The notes under the pieces were generated by a model. It searched no databases. It saw only the letters and a list, made by a program, of their open reading frames with translations, and was not told the DNA's origin. A stretch of 64,000 bases of DNA from Peterkaempfera bronchialis (GTDB lineage Bacteria > Actinomycetota > Actinomycetes > Streptomycetales > Streptomycetaceae): NCBI RefSeq assembly GCF_003258605.2, contig NZ_CP031264.1, positions 6,936,232-7,000,231 of the forward strand. The letters run 5' to 3'. Positions 17,184 to 25,708 of the stretch are shown piece after piece. The position numbers and the translations under genes were made by a program. The number at the start of each line of letters is the position of its first letter. The stretch's first letter is position 1.

Positions 17184-17894
17184 ATGACCAGTGATCACGA
17201 CAGCGCACGGCAGACGATCGTGCGGCTCGACGGTGTGCACAAGGAGTACGGCGACGCCACGGCCCTGGACGGCGTCTCCCTGGAGATCCAGGCGGGCGAG
17301 GCGGTCGCCGTGATGGGGCCCTCGGGCTGCGGCAAGTCCACGCTGCTCAATATGGTGGCCGGTCTCGACCGCCCGACCTCGGGCACCGTCCAGGTGCACG
17401 GCCAGGATCTGGGACGGCTGAACGAGACCGGGTTGGCCCTCTTCCGGCGGCGGCACATCGGCGTGGTCTTCCAGTTCTTCAACCTCATCGACGACCTGCC
17501 CGCGCTGGACAATGTGGCGCTGGCCGCGCAGCTGACCGGGACCCCGGCCCGGCAGGCCCGCCGCCGCGCCCTGGAACTCCTCGACGAACTCGGCATCGCC
17601 GACCGCAAGGACACCTACCCGGCCGCCCTCAGCGGCGGCGAGCGCCAGCGGGTCGCCGTGGCCCGGGCGCTGATGAACCGTCCGGCGCTGCTGCTGGCCG
17701 ACGAGCCCACCGGCGCGCTGGACAGCCGCTCCGGCGAACAGGTGATGGACCTGCTGATCGACCTCAACCAGATCGGCCAGACCCTGCTGATCGTCACCCA
17801 TGACCCGCACCTCGCCACCCGCTGCGCCAGCCGCCTGATCGAGTTCGCCGACGGCAGGGTGGCCCGCCAGAGCGCGCTGGAGCCGACCGCATGA
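17184..17894 (+). CDS. ABC transporter ATP-binding protein (MacB/LolD type)
   Basis: A 236-residue ATPase: Walker A GPSGCGKST, Q-loop in VVFQFFNLIDDLPALDNV, signature LSGGERQRVAVARAL, Walker B LLLADEPTGALD and the switch His in VTHDPH. FQFFNL and EPTGALD are typical of ATPases that pair with FtsX-like permeases. ATG 17184. Its stop overlaps the permease start by 4 bases, and the operon is divergent from the two-component system. Confidence 0.95.
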   Translation: MTSDHDSARQTIVRLDGVHKEYGDATALDGVSLEIQAGEAVAVMGPSGCGKSTLLNMVAGLDRPTSGTVQVHGQDLGRLNETGLALFRRRHIGVVFQFFNLIDDLPALDNVALAAQLTGTPARQARRRALELLDELGIADRKDTYPAALSGGERQRVAVARALMNRPALLLADEPTGALDSRSGEQVMDLLIDLNQIGQTLLIVTHDPHLATRCASRLIEFADGRVARQSALEPTA

Positions 17895-20197
17895 GCGCCG
17901 TATGGGCAGCCTCGCGCGCCGCCGTCAAGCGCCGCAGACTCCAGACGACCGCCATCGGACTCGTCGTCCTCTGCTCCACCACGACGGTCCTGCTCGCGCT
18001 GTCCGTGCTGGCCGCCGTCGCGGCCCCCTTCGACAGCGCCTTCACCCGGCAGCGCGGTGCCCATGTGGTGGCGACCTTCGACGCGGCCAGGACCTCGGAC
18101 GCGCAGCTTGCCGCCACCGCCCGGCAGCCGGGTGTCCAGGCTGCCGCCGGGCCCTACGGCGAGGCCGTCGTCGAGCTGCCCACCGAGTGGCTAGGGCGGC
18201 CGCCCGGTCCGCTGACCGTGGTGGGCCGGGCCGATCCGGGGGGCCCGGTCGACCGGGTCGAGCTCAGGTCAGGCCACTGGCCCGCCACCGCCGGTGAGAT
18301 CGTCGTCAATATGCCGAACGGTGGCGACTCCGCGAACCTGCTGGGTACAGAGCTCACCCCCACCGGGGCACCGCCGCTCACCGTCGTCGGCTTCGCCACC
18401 AGCATGAGCAAGTCCGCCGGCGCCTGGGTCACCCCCGAGCAGCTGACCGCACTGCACCCCACCGCCCTGCAGATGCTCTACCGCTTCCCCACGGCCTCCG
18501 ACGACCGCCAGATCCGCCAGGCCATGGCCACGGTGACGACGGGGCTGCCCGCGGATTCGCTGACCAGCGCGCAGTCGTACCTCACCCTCAAGCAGGCATT
18601 CTCCGCACAGGCCAACTCCTACCTGCCGTTTATGACGGTCTTCGGCATGCTCGGCCTGCTGCTCTCCGTGCTGATCGTCGGAAATGTCGTCAGCGGGGCG
18701 GTCGTCTCCGGATACCGGCACATCGGCGTCCTCAAGGCCCTCGGTTTCACGCCGAACCAGGTCGTCGCCGTCTACCTCGCCATGGTCTCGGTACCTGCGG
18801 TCGCCGGGTGCGTCCTCGGCGCCCTGCTCGGTACCGGCCTGACCCGCCCCATCCTCGGGGTCGCGTTCACCGGGATCGAAACCGGCACCGCTGCCATCGG
18901 GACCCCTGCCTGGGTGCCGGTCGTCTGCCTGCTCGCCATGCCCGCCCTGGTGGTTCTCGCGGCGCTGCTCCCGGCGCTGCGCGCGCACCGGCTCTCCGCA
19001 GCCCAGGCGATCACGGCAGGCAGCGCGCCACGGGCCGGGCGCGGGCTGCGGGTCCAGCGCGCGCTCGGTGGTACCCGGCTGCCGCGCTCGGTCAGCCTCG
19101 GCCTGGGACAGCCGTTCGCCCGGCCGGCACGCACCGCGCTGAGCATGGCGGCCATCGTCCTGGGGGTCACCACCGTGACGCTGACAATCGGGCTGACCAG
19201 CACGATGCTCGCGGCTGCGGGCACGGGTCGGAGCGACGGGGGCGCCGAGGTCCAGGTGGCGGTGGGCTCACCCGCCGAGCAGCGGACCGCGCCCAAGCTC
19301 AGCGACTCCCAGACCGAGGCCCTGCTGCGGTCCCTTCCCGGGGCCCGCCAGGTGACCGTCCGTGGGCTGGTCCGGGTGGGCCTGGTCGGCTACACCCAGC
19401 CGGTGTTCGGCGACTTCTACGGCGGGGACGACTGGGCGAGCCAGGCCCGGGTGGTCAGGGGACGCCCGCCGACCGGGCCCGACGAGGTCGTGGCCGGACC
19501 GGCGTTCCTGAACCAGCACGGGCTGAGGCTCGGCGACCGGCTCACGCTGTACCTCGACGGCAGGCAGCTGCCCGTGACCATCGTCGGCGAGCCCCTTGCG
19601 GGCAATGCCCAGGCCCTGACGTCCAACTGGCAGACCCTGGCCAGGCTCGTCCCGGACCCGCACGCCGGCGAGTACCACGTCCGGCTGGCTCCCGGCGCCG
19701 ACGCCAAGGCATACATCGAGGCGGTCCAGGCAGCCGACCCCGGCCTCCATCCGTCCCTGCCGGCCCCGGACGGCGGCGGCCCCACCGTGGCCGTCGTCGG
19801 CTTCTCGACGGTGTTCACCGTGCTGCTGACCGTCGTCGCGGCGCTCGGCGTCTTCAACACCGTGCTCCTGAACATCCGGGAGCGGCGCCGGGACCTGGGC
19901 ATGCTGAAGTCGATCGGAATGACGCCGCGTCAGGTCGTCGCGATGACGGTCACCTCCGCCGCCGGGCTGGGCGCGGTCAGCGGACTGCTCGGAATCCCCC
20001 TGGGGATCGTCGCGCACCGGCTGATCGTCGACCACGTCGAAGTACTGGTGTTCGCGGAGTCCATGAAGAACGTCTGGCACGCCCCGCACCTGGCCGGGCT
20101 GGCCCTGGCGGGCGTCGTGATCGCCGTCCTCGGCGCGCTGCTCCCGGCCCGCGCCGCCGCCCGCCTCACCATCGCCGAGGTCCTCCACAACGAGTAG
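17891..20197 (+). CDS. FtsX-like ABC transporter permease
   Basis: A 768-residue permease with two FtsX/MacB-type modules: TM1 near residues 18-38, an extracytoplasmic MacB periplasmic-core-like domain, three TM helices at about 245-370, a second single TM near 417-440, a second extracellular domain, and three helices at about 645-755. Typical cytoplasmic GVLKALGFTPNQVV and GMLKSIGMTPRQVV coupling motifs follow the respective TM helices. Works with the adjacent ATPase as a lipid, peptide or antibiotic exporter; the substrate is not evident. Confidence 0.93.
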   Translation: MSAVWAASRAAVKRRRLQTTAIGLVVLCSTTTVLLALSVLAAVAAPFDSAFTRQRGAHVVATFDAARTSDAQLAATARQPGVQAAAGPYGEAVVELPTEWLGRPPGPLTVVGRADPGGPVDRVELRSGHWPATAGEIVVNMPNGGDSANLLGTELTPTGAPPLTVVGFATSMSKSAGAWVTPEQLTALHPTALQMLYRFPTASDDRQIRQAMATVTTGLPADSLTSAQSYLTLKQAFSAQANSYLPFMTVFGMLGLLLSVLIVGNVVSGAVVSGYRHIGVLKALGFTPNQVVAVYLAMVSVPAVAGCVLGALLGTGLTRPILGVAFTGIETGTAAIGTPAWVPVVCLLAMPALVVLAALLPALRAHRLSAAQAITAGSAPRAGRGLRVQRALGGTRLPRSVSLGLGQPFARPARTALSMAAIVLGVTTVTLTIGLTSTMLAAAGTGRSDGGAEVQVAVGSPAEQRTAPKLSDSQTEALLRSLPGARQVTVRGLVRVGLVGYTQPVFGDFYGGDDWASQARVVRGRPPTGPDEVVAGPAFLNQHGLRLGDRLTLYLDGRQLPVTIVGEPLAGNAQALTSNWQTLARLVPDPHAGEYHVRLAPGADAKAYIEAVQAADPGLHPSLPAPDGGGPTVAVVGFSTVFTVLLTVVAALGVFNTVLLNIRERRRDLGMLKSIGMTPRQVVAMTVTSAAGLGAVSGLLGIPLGIVAHRLIVDHVEVLVFAESMKNVWHAPHLAGLALAGVVIAVLGALLPARAAARLTIAEVLHNE

Positions 20198-20370
20198 CCC
20201 GTCCCGCCGCATCCGGGCCGTGGCAACCGGCGCCCCCCAGCGCCCCCCGGCGGCCCACGGGTCGAGCTGCTTCCCGGGGACCGCATCGACGGAGTGCCGC
20301 ATACACCGGCGGGCCGCCGCCCTCAGCCTCTACGGTGGGTATCCGGGGTGGACGGCCGAGGGGGGCCCGA

Positions 20371-22704
20371 ATGCTGAAGGGTGCGGTACGCAGTGCCCGG
20401 GCGCGCCCGGTCGCGCTGCTCTGCCTGCTGGTGGTCGCGGTGGGCAGCCCATGGAGCCAGAGCCGGCTCGCGGACCTCGATCCGGAGGGGGAGTCGGCAC
20501 CCGGGTGGGTCGTCCGGTGGCTTGCGCACGGCATTCTGTGGACCCCGGCCTGGCAGCTGTCGGCGACCGGTCCGGTCGGCCGGACCTGGGCCGAGACCGG
20601 CGCGCAGGCCGCCGTCGTGGTGGGCATCCTGGTGGGGATCGCGGTCCTGCTGCCCCGGGTGCGGGGCAGCGTGGTGAGCGGCGGTGCCCGTACGGCCGCC
20701 ACCGTCGGCGCCTGCGTGCTCACCGTGGTGCCCGCAGGCGCGCTCGGCTGGGCCGTGCTGCGGCTCTTCGGGCCGGACTATCCCGGGATGGGGGAGGCAC
20801 TGGTCGTCCGCCTGGAGCACGCGGCCTGGTTCGGTCTGCTGCTCGGCCTCGTCGGCGCGGTCCTCCTCGCCGACAGCGGCGGCCCGCACACACCGGCGGC
20901 CTGGCGACCCACCGCGACCAAGGGCAGGGGCATGGGCAGGGGCATCGGCATGGGCAGGAGGGGACGGATGGCCGGCATGGGCACTCCGCTGCCGCAGCTG
21001 GAGGCGCAGGCGACCACCGGGACGGCACCCGGCGACGTCACCCGCTACCTCTGCGCGGCCGCGTACACCGACGAGGTCTTCGCCCGCCGGGTGGTGGAGG
21101 AGGTCCTGGCCGACGAGTTCAGCGCGGTCGCCCCGTCGGTGGGCGTCGACCTTGAGGCGGTGGCCCGCCACTGCCTGGCCGCCCGGGAGCTGCGCAACCG
21201 ACGCGACCTCAGACTGGCGGCCGCGAGCGCGGCGGTGCTGCTCTTCGGTCCGCTGTGGCTGCCGCTCGGCGCACTCGCGGTGAACGCCGCCGCCAGGATG
21301 GCGGCCAGGGAGTCCGATCGGTCCTCCACCCGGGGGGACAGCGGGCAGGCCGGCGTCGCGGCCCTGGGCCGGGCCGGCGTCCTGCTGGCGCTGCTTCTGC
21401 TCCTCGGGGCCTTCGCCGGTGCCGGGCTGTCCTCGGTGCCGATGCCCGCCGTCCTGCGCTGGCTGACCGGCAGCTACCTGCTCGGCCTGCCCGCGCTGCT
21501 GGTGCTCTGCGCGGCGACCGCCTCGGCACTGCGGGTCCTGGTCGACCACACCTTCACCATCGACCGGCTGCTGCGCACCTCCCTGCGCAGGGAGGTGTTC
21601 TCAGCGGCGGACGCCCCCGCGCCCGCCGCCCGGAAGACCTGGGTCACCGAGCGCCTGGCCGCCGTCAGGCGGGCGCAGGACGGCAATGTCACCGTCTACA
21701 GCGGATACACGCCGTACATCGGCTTCGCGGCGGCCCAGTCCAGCTGGTCGCTGGCGGTCCCGATCCTGCCGCCCGCCGCACCCGGGGGCCTCGGCGGGCC
21801 GCGCGACGACGTCACCGACTTCACCGTTGTCGACCTCCTGGACCACCTGCGTACCCGGCTGCGCGACATCGCCGACCGGCATGGCGCCCTGCCGCTGCCC
21901 GAGGGAGGTGCCAGGACCGCCGAACTCCTGGTGGAGGACCGGGTGTTCGTCAATGGCGCGACGCTCGCCGACGACGACCGGTTCTTCGAGGAGGACCAGG
22001 TCATCCCCTGCGCCCGGATCGCACCCGAGATGGTGTCCGACATCGCGCTCCACCCCGACGGCACCGCCCGGCACCACTTGGGCGTGCACGTCCCGCTGTG
22101 GGGCGGGGAGGTCGTGCCGAGCGTCTTGCTGCACCTGTCCGCGACGGAGCAGACCCTGCACCTGCGGTGCGGGACCCATGTGGTCGGGCCGGTGCCCGCC
22201 GCCTACCGCACCGTCGACCGCCTGCCCGCCCGGTCCACGCCGCAGTGGCGCCGCCGGCTGCTCGTCCAGGCCCTCGGCCAGGCGGGCGGCGCGCTGCTCG
22301 CCGCACTGCCGGCCGCCTGGCGCCACGCCAGGTTCGAGGCCCGGCAGGCCCGGCGGGCGCTGCGCGACCTGCGTGCCCTCCAGCAGGACCCGGCCTTCGA
22401 CTACGGCGCGCGGTACAGCATCAGGGAGCTGGCGCTCAGCACCGAGTACCACAACTACTTCCAGGTGGTGGACGGCGCCCGGGTCATCGCGGCGGTCGAG
22501 CGCCATGTCCTCGCGGGGGTCCGCGACTTCCTGGAGGAGCACGGCGTGGACACCGCCGACTTCCGGGCCCAGCAGCAGACCATCCTCAACCAGGGCGTCA
22601 TCCAGCAGGGCGGGGTGAGCGTGGTCGGCAACCAGGCCGTCGGCCAGGGCGCCAGCGCCATCCGGAACCAGGCGCCCGCCGACTCCCCTTCCCCCACCCG
22701 ATAG
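20371..22704 (+). CDS. Polytopic membrane protein with C-terminal NQ-rich motif, function unknown
   Basis: A 777-residue protein not assigned to a known family. About seven hydrophobic segments fall in the first 400 residues (near 12-30, 80-98, 108-128, 147-165, 262-285, 328-348, 366-388), separated by a Met/Gly/Arg-rich loop (residues about 188-205). The remaining 380 residues are soluble, ending in a long arginine-rich helix and the motif NQGVIQQGGVSVVGNQAVG at residues 740-758. Nearly the same motif begins the next small protein, suggesting the pair interact or share a binding partner. ATG 20371 follows a GAGGGGGG tract. Confidence 0.75.
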   Translation: MLKGAVRSARARPVALLCLLVVAVGSPWSQSRLADLDPEGESAPGWVVRWLAHGILWTPAWQLSATGPVGRTWAETGAQAAVVVGILVGIAVLLPRVRGSVVSGGARTAATVGACVLTVVPAGALGWAVLRLFGPDYPGMGEALVVRLEHAAWFGLLLGLVGAVLLADSGGPHTPAAWRPTATKGRGMGRGIGMGRRGRMAGMGTPLPQLEAQATTGTAPGDVTRYLCAAAYTDEVFARRVVEEVLADEFSAVAPSVGVDLEAVARHCLAARELRNRRDLRLAAASAAVLLFGPLWLPLGALAVNAAARMAARESDRSSTRGDSGQAGVAALGRAGVLLALLLLLGAFAGAGLSSVPMPAVLRWLTGSYLLGLPALLVLCAATASALRVLVDHTFTIDRLLRTSLRREVFSAADAPAPAARKTWVTERLAAVRRAQDGNVTVYSGYTPYIGFAAAQSSWSLAVPILPPAAPGGLGGPRDDVTDFTVVDLLDHLRTRLRDIADRHGALPLPEGGARTAELLVEDRVFVNGATLADDDRFFEEDQVIPCARIAPEMVSDIALHPDGTARHHLGVHVPLWGGEVVPSVLLHLSATEQTLHLRCGTHVVGPVPAAYRTVDRLPARSTPQWRRRLLVQALGQAGGALLAALPAAWRHARFEARQARRALRDLRALQQDPAFDYGARYSIRELALSTEYHNYFQVVDGARVIAAVERHVLAGVRDFLEEHGVDTADFRAQQQTILNQGVIQQGGVSVVGNQAVGQGASAIRNQAPADSPSPTR

Positions 22705-22723
22705 GCTTCCCCCACCCGATAGG
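22688..22723 (+). repeat. 18-bp tandem duplication spanning the stop codon
   Basis: Two perfect copies (22688-22705 and 22706-22723) of an 18-bp unit, CTTCCCCCACCCGATAGG. The TAG stop of the membrane protein gene lies in the first copy and is duplicated in frame in the second. Confidence 0.95.
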
Positions 22724-22732
22724 CGGCGTCCG

Positions 22733-23131
22733 ATGTCCGAAGGCACCCCCCGTCCCCCCGCCGTCAACCAGGGCGTGCAGCAGTCCGGCGGCACCAGCTA
22801 CACCGGCAACCAGGCCGTCGGCTTCCAGGCCCAGGCGGTCACCGGCAGCGTCGGCTTCCAGACGCCCGACGCCGCGCCGCGCATGCGGGCTGCCGAGGCG
22901 CTTGACATCGTCGCCGGGCTGCTGGAGGAGCACCGCACGGCGCTCCCCGACGCAGCCGCCGCAGTGGCGCAGATCCGCCGACTGCGCGAGGAACTGGACG
23001 AGGAGCAGCCGGAGCCGCGTGTGCTCAGCCGGGCCCTGGAGCGCCTGACCGCGTTCGTCCAGCCCGTCACCCCTCTGGTGACGGCGGTCGCCCAGCTCAC
23101 CCAGGCCGTGCAGGGCGCTCTCGGCCACTGA
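22733..23131 (+). CDS. Small protein with NQ-rich N-terminus and helical C-terminus
   Basis: 132 residues. Residues 12-30 (NQGVQQSGGTSYTGNQAVG) closely match the C-terminal motif of the preceding membrane protein; residues about 30-42 continue with short beta-like repeats (VGFQAQAVTGSVGFQ). From about residue 48 the sequence is helical (AEALDIVAGLLEEHRTALPDAAAAVAQIRRLREELDEE) and ends in a hydrophobic helix. The gene is 28 bp downstream of its partner. Function unknown; such NQ-rich leads followed by helical modules recall small actinobacterial signalling or conflict-associated proteins, but I cannot name a family. Confidence 0.75.
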   Translation: MSEGTPRPPAVNQGVQQSGGTSYTGNQAVGFQAQAVTGSVGFQTPDAAPRMRAAEALDIVAGLLEEHRTALPDAAAAVAQIRRLREELDEEQPEPRVLSRALERLTAFVQPVTPLVTAVAQLTQAVQGALGH

Positions 23132-23365
23132 GGCCCCCGACGCCGCCGGGGCCGCCGGGGCCGCCCGGCCCGCCCGGCCCGCCCGCGCGCCGAAACGGCG
23201 CGAGGCATTCGAGTGACGCGCCGGGGACCGGAGTGGGCCGAACCGGCCAATGTCGTCCATGCCGCCCCGAGGCTCTTCGTACACGAGCAGTCGAGAGTTA
23301 GTGTGGAGACTAGTTGCCTGGGAAAACCAACCGCTCCCCCTCTCACTCACCGAAGGCGTTCCGAG

Positions 23366-23575
23366 ATGAACCTGAAGGTGACCATCGACCGAGACCGCTG
23401 CTGCGGCTCCGGCCAGTGCGTACTGACCGTCCCCGCGGTCTTCGACCAGAGCGAGGACGACGGGCTGGTCCTGCTCCGCCGGGACCAGCCGGAGCCCGCG
23501 CTCCACCCCGATGTCCGGTTGGCCGCCGCCCTGTGCCCGGCAGGTGTGATCGCCGTGCACGACGAGCCCGCCTGA
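23366..23575 (+). CDS. [3Fe-4S] ferredoxin, P450 electron donor
   Basis: A 69-residue ferredoxin with the actinobacterial single-cluster pattern: CxxxxxC in RCCGSGQC and a distant LCPAGVI. Acidic surface overall. It sits 124 bp upstream of a cytochrome P450 and most likely passes electrons to it, as in the SuaB/SuaC-type pairs of Streptomyces (there the ferredoxin follows the P450). ATG 23366 is the first Met giving the family's normal length. Confidence 0.93.
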   Translation: MNLKVTIDRDRCCGSGQCVLTVPAVFDQSEDDGLVLLRRDQPEPALHPDVRLAAALCPAGVIAVHDEPA

Positions 23576-23699
23576 CCGGCTCCCGCCCTTGGTCCAGGCC
23601 CGGATCGCCGAGCCCGGCCCGCGCGTGGACCCGTGCCGCGTACCACCCGTACCGCGTATCGCCTCTCGCGCTACCCGCATGCGAAGGAGTACCGCACCC

Positions 23700-24917
23700 A
23701 TGACTCCCGCCACCGCCGCCGACGGCACCAGCCAGTCCCTCGTCCTGCCCGCCTCCCGGGCCACCGGCTGTCCCTTCGACCCCCCGCCCGCGTACGACCA
23801 GGCCCTCCGGCATGAGCCGGTGCGCCGGGCGAACCTCTGGGACGGCACCTCCTGCTGGCTGCTGACCGGCTACCACCAGGTCCGCTCCGTACTCGGGGAC
23901 CGCCGCTTCAGCGCCGACGCCCGGGTGCCCGGCTTCCCGTTCCTCTCCCCGGGCCGACGCGAACTCGTCAACCGGACCACCCCGTCCTTCATCCGGATGG
24001 ACGACCCCGAGCACGCCCGGCAGCGCCGCATGCTCACCGGTGACTTCATCATCAAGCGGGTCGATGCGATGCGCCCGCAGATCCAGCAGGTGGTGGACGA
24101 CACGCTCGACCGGATGGTCGCCAAGGGAGCGCCGGCCGACCTGGTCACCGACTTCGCCCTGCCGGTGCCCTCACTGGTCATCTGCCTGCTGCTCGGTGTG
24201 CCCTACGAGGACCACGAGTTCTTCCAGCGGCACAGCCGCACCCTGCTCGACCTGGCCTCGGGCCCCGAACCGGTGCGGGCGTCCATCCAGTCCCTCACCG
24301 ACTACCTCTCCGACCTCACCGCACGCAGGCGTCGGGACCCGGACGACAGCGTCCTCGGCCGACTGGCCCAGCGCGAGGACATCAGCCTGGGGGAGGCCGC
24401 CTCCATGGGCCTCCTGCTGCTCGTCGCCGGCCATGAGACCACCGCCAACATGACCGCGCTCGGCACCCTCGCCCTGCTGCGCAACCCCGACCAGGCCGCC
24501 CTGCTGCGCGGCGAGCCCGACCTGGCCAAGGGCGCGGTCGAGGAACTGCTGCGCTATCTGAGCATCGTCCACTCGGGCCTGCCGCGGGTGGCCCTGGAGG
24601 ACGTCGAACTCGACGGCACCCTGATCCGGGCCGGTGAGGGCGTGATGCTGATGCTCTCCACCGCCAACCGGGATGCCGGACTCTTCGAGGACGGTGACCG
24701 GCTCGACATCACCCGCGAGGCCCGCCGCCACCTGGCCTTCGGCTTCGGGGTCCACCAGTGCCTGGGGCAGCCGCTGGCCCGGGTCGAGCTCGAGGTCGCC
24801 CTCCGGACCCTCTTCGGCCGGCTGCCCGGCCTGCGCCTCGCGGTCCCGTTCGAGGAGATCACCTACCGGACGGACATGGCCGTCTACGGCGTCAACGAGC
24901 TGCCCGTCAGCTGGTAG
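23700..24917 (+). CDS. Cytochrome P450 (CYP105-like)
   Basis: A 405-residue soluble P450. I-helix oxygen motif LLLVAGHETTANM, K-helix ExxR in EELLRYLS, heme loop FGFGVHQCLGQPLARVELE with the Cys thiolate ligand, and the acidic HARQRRMLTGDF region near the N-terminus. These features, with the adjacent 3Fe-4S ferredoxin, fit the CYP105 family of Streptomyces monooxygenases acting on xenobiotics or secondary metabolites. The substrate is unknown. ATG 23700 is preceded by GAAGGAG at 23683-23689. Confidence 0.93.
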   Translation: MTPATAADGTSQSLVLPASRATGCPFDPPPAYDQALRHEPVRRANLWDGTSCWLLTGYHQVRSVLGDRRFSADARVPGFPFLSPGRRELVNRTTPSFIRMDDPEHARQRRMLTGDFIIKRVDAMRPQIQQVVDDTLDRMVAKGAPADLVTDFALPVPSLVICLLLGVPYEDHEFFQRHSRTLLDLASGPEPVRASIQSLTDYLSDLTARRRRDPDDSVLGRLAQREDISLGEAASMGLLLLVAGHETTANMTALGTLALLRNPDQAALLRGEPDLAKGAVEELLRYLSIVHSGLPRVALEDVELDGTLIRAGEGVMLMLSTANRDAGLFEDGDRLDITREARRHLAFGFGVHQCLGQPLARVELEVALRTLFGRLPGLRLAVPFEEITYRTDMAVYGVNELPVSW

Positions 24918-24984
24918 CCGCGCCGGGCCCCGGCACCCCCGCGACCGCCCCCGCGAGCGACCCCGAGCCGACCGCCGCCGAGCC

Positions 24985-25012
24985 GCCCGCCGAGCACAAG
25001 CGCTCGGCGGGC
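24985..25012. terminator. Bidirectional terminator between P450 and MarR genes
   Basis: 11-bp arms GCCCGCCGAGC / GCTCGGCGGGC with loop ACAAGC, between the convergent P450 and MarR genes. Confidence 0.75.
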
Positions 25013-25043
25013 GTCGCGCATGCCGGGCCTGCCGCGCCCGCCG

Positions 25044-25595
25044 TCAGGCCAGGTCGTCGCAGCGGCCCAGCGCATCCGGCTGGTGCTCCTCCACCCGCCG
25101 CAGCATCCGCCCGAGCGCCCCGGCCAGGTCGGCCCGGGCGCCCGGGTCGGCGTCCTGGAGCAGCGCCTCCTCGAAGACGGCCGCCATCCGCATCGACTCC
25201 AGCCACTTCTCCCGGCCGAGCTCGGTCAGCTCGATGTTCACCCGGACCCGGTTGCTCTCGTCCCGGCTGCGGGTGACCAGCCCCGCCGTCGTCATACGGT
25301 CCACCCGGTGGGTCATCGCCGCCGGGGTCAGCCCGATCCGCCTGGCCAGCTCGCCCGGCCCCAGCCGGTAGGGGCTGCCGGCCACGATCAGCGCCTTCAT
25401 GACCTCCCAGTCGGCCTGGCTGATGCCGAGGTCGGTGAGGTGCCGGGAGTACGCCACGGACATCCGCCGGGCCAGCCGGGACAGCGTCGAGACGATCGTC
25501 TCCACCTGCGGGTCCACATTCGGGAACTCGCGTTGGTACACAGCCACTTGCTCGCTGATGGCGAGCTCTTGCGGCGGTTCCTGGGGATCTCTCAT
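25044..25595 (-). CDS. MarR family transcriptional regulator
   Basis: A 183-residue winged-helix regulator: LGISQADWEVMKALIVAG, GPGELARRIGLTPAAMTHRVDRMTTAGLVTRSRDESNRVRVNIELTELG covers the HTH and wing. A helical N-terminal extension of about 40 residues precedes it. Divergent from an MFS exporter, the usual arrangement for a MarR repressor that is relieved by the exported compound. ATG 25595. Confidence 0.93.
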   Translation of the reverse strand: MRDPQEPPQELAISEQVAVYQREFPNVDPQVETIVSTLSRLARRMSVAYSRHLTDLGISQADWEVMKALIVAGSPYRLGPGELARRIGLTPAAMTHRVDRMTTAGLVTRSRDESNRVRVNIELTELGREKWLESMRMAAVFEEALLQDADPGARADLAGALGRMLRRVEEHQPDALGRCDDLA

Positions 25596-25612
25596 GCCGG
25601 ACAGTCTCTCAT

Positions 25613-25679
25613 GCTGAAGTCTTCGAGCCCGAAGAGTTGCACTGAGAAGACTTTAGATGTTAAATCTTTCCCGTTGAAG
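25613..25679. promoter_or_regulatory. MarR/MFS intergenic operator region
   Basis: AT-rich for this genome. It holds the inverted repeats CTTCG-AGCC-CGAAG (about 25622-25635) and AGACTTTA-GATGT-TAAATCT with one bulged base (about 25651-25671). Either could be the MarR binding site controlling both divergent genes. Confidence 0.5.
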
Positions 25680-25708
25680 TTGGTGGCTGTGGGAAAGGTG
25701 GTACCGGG

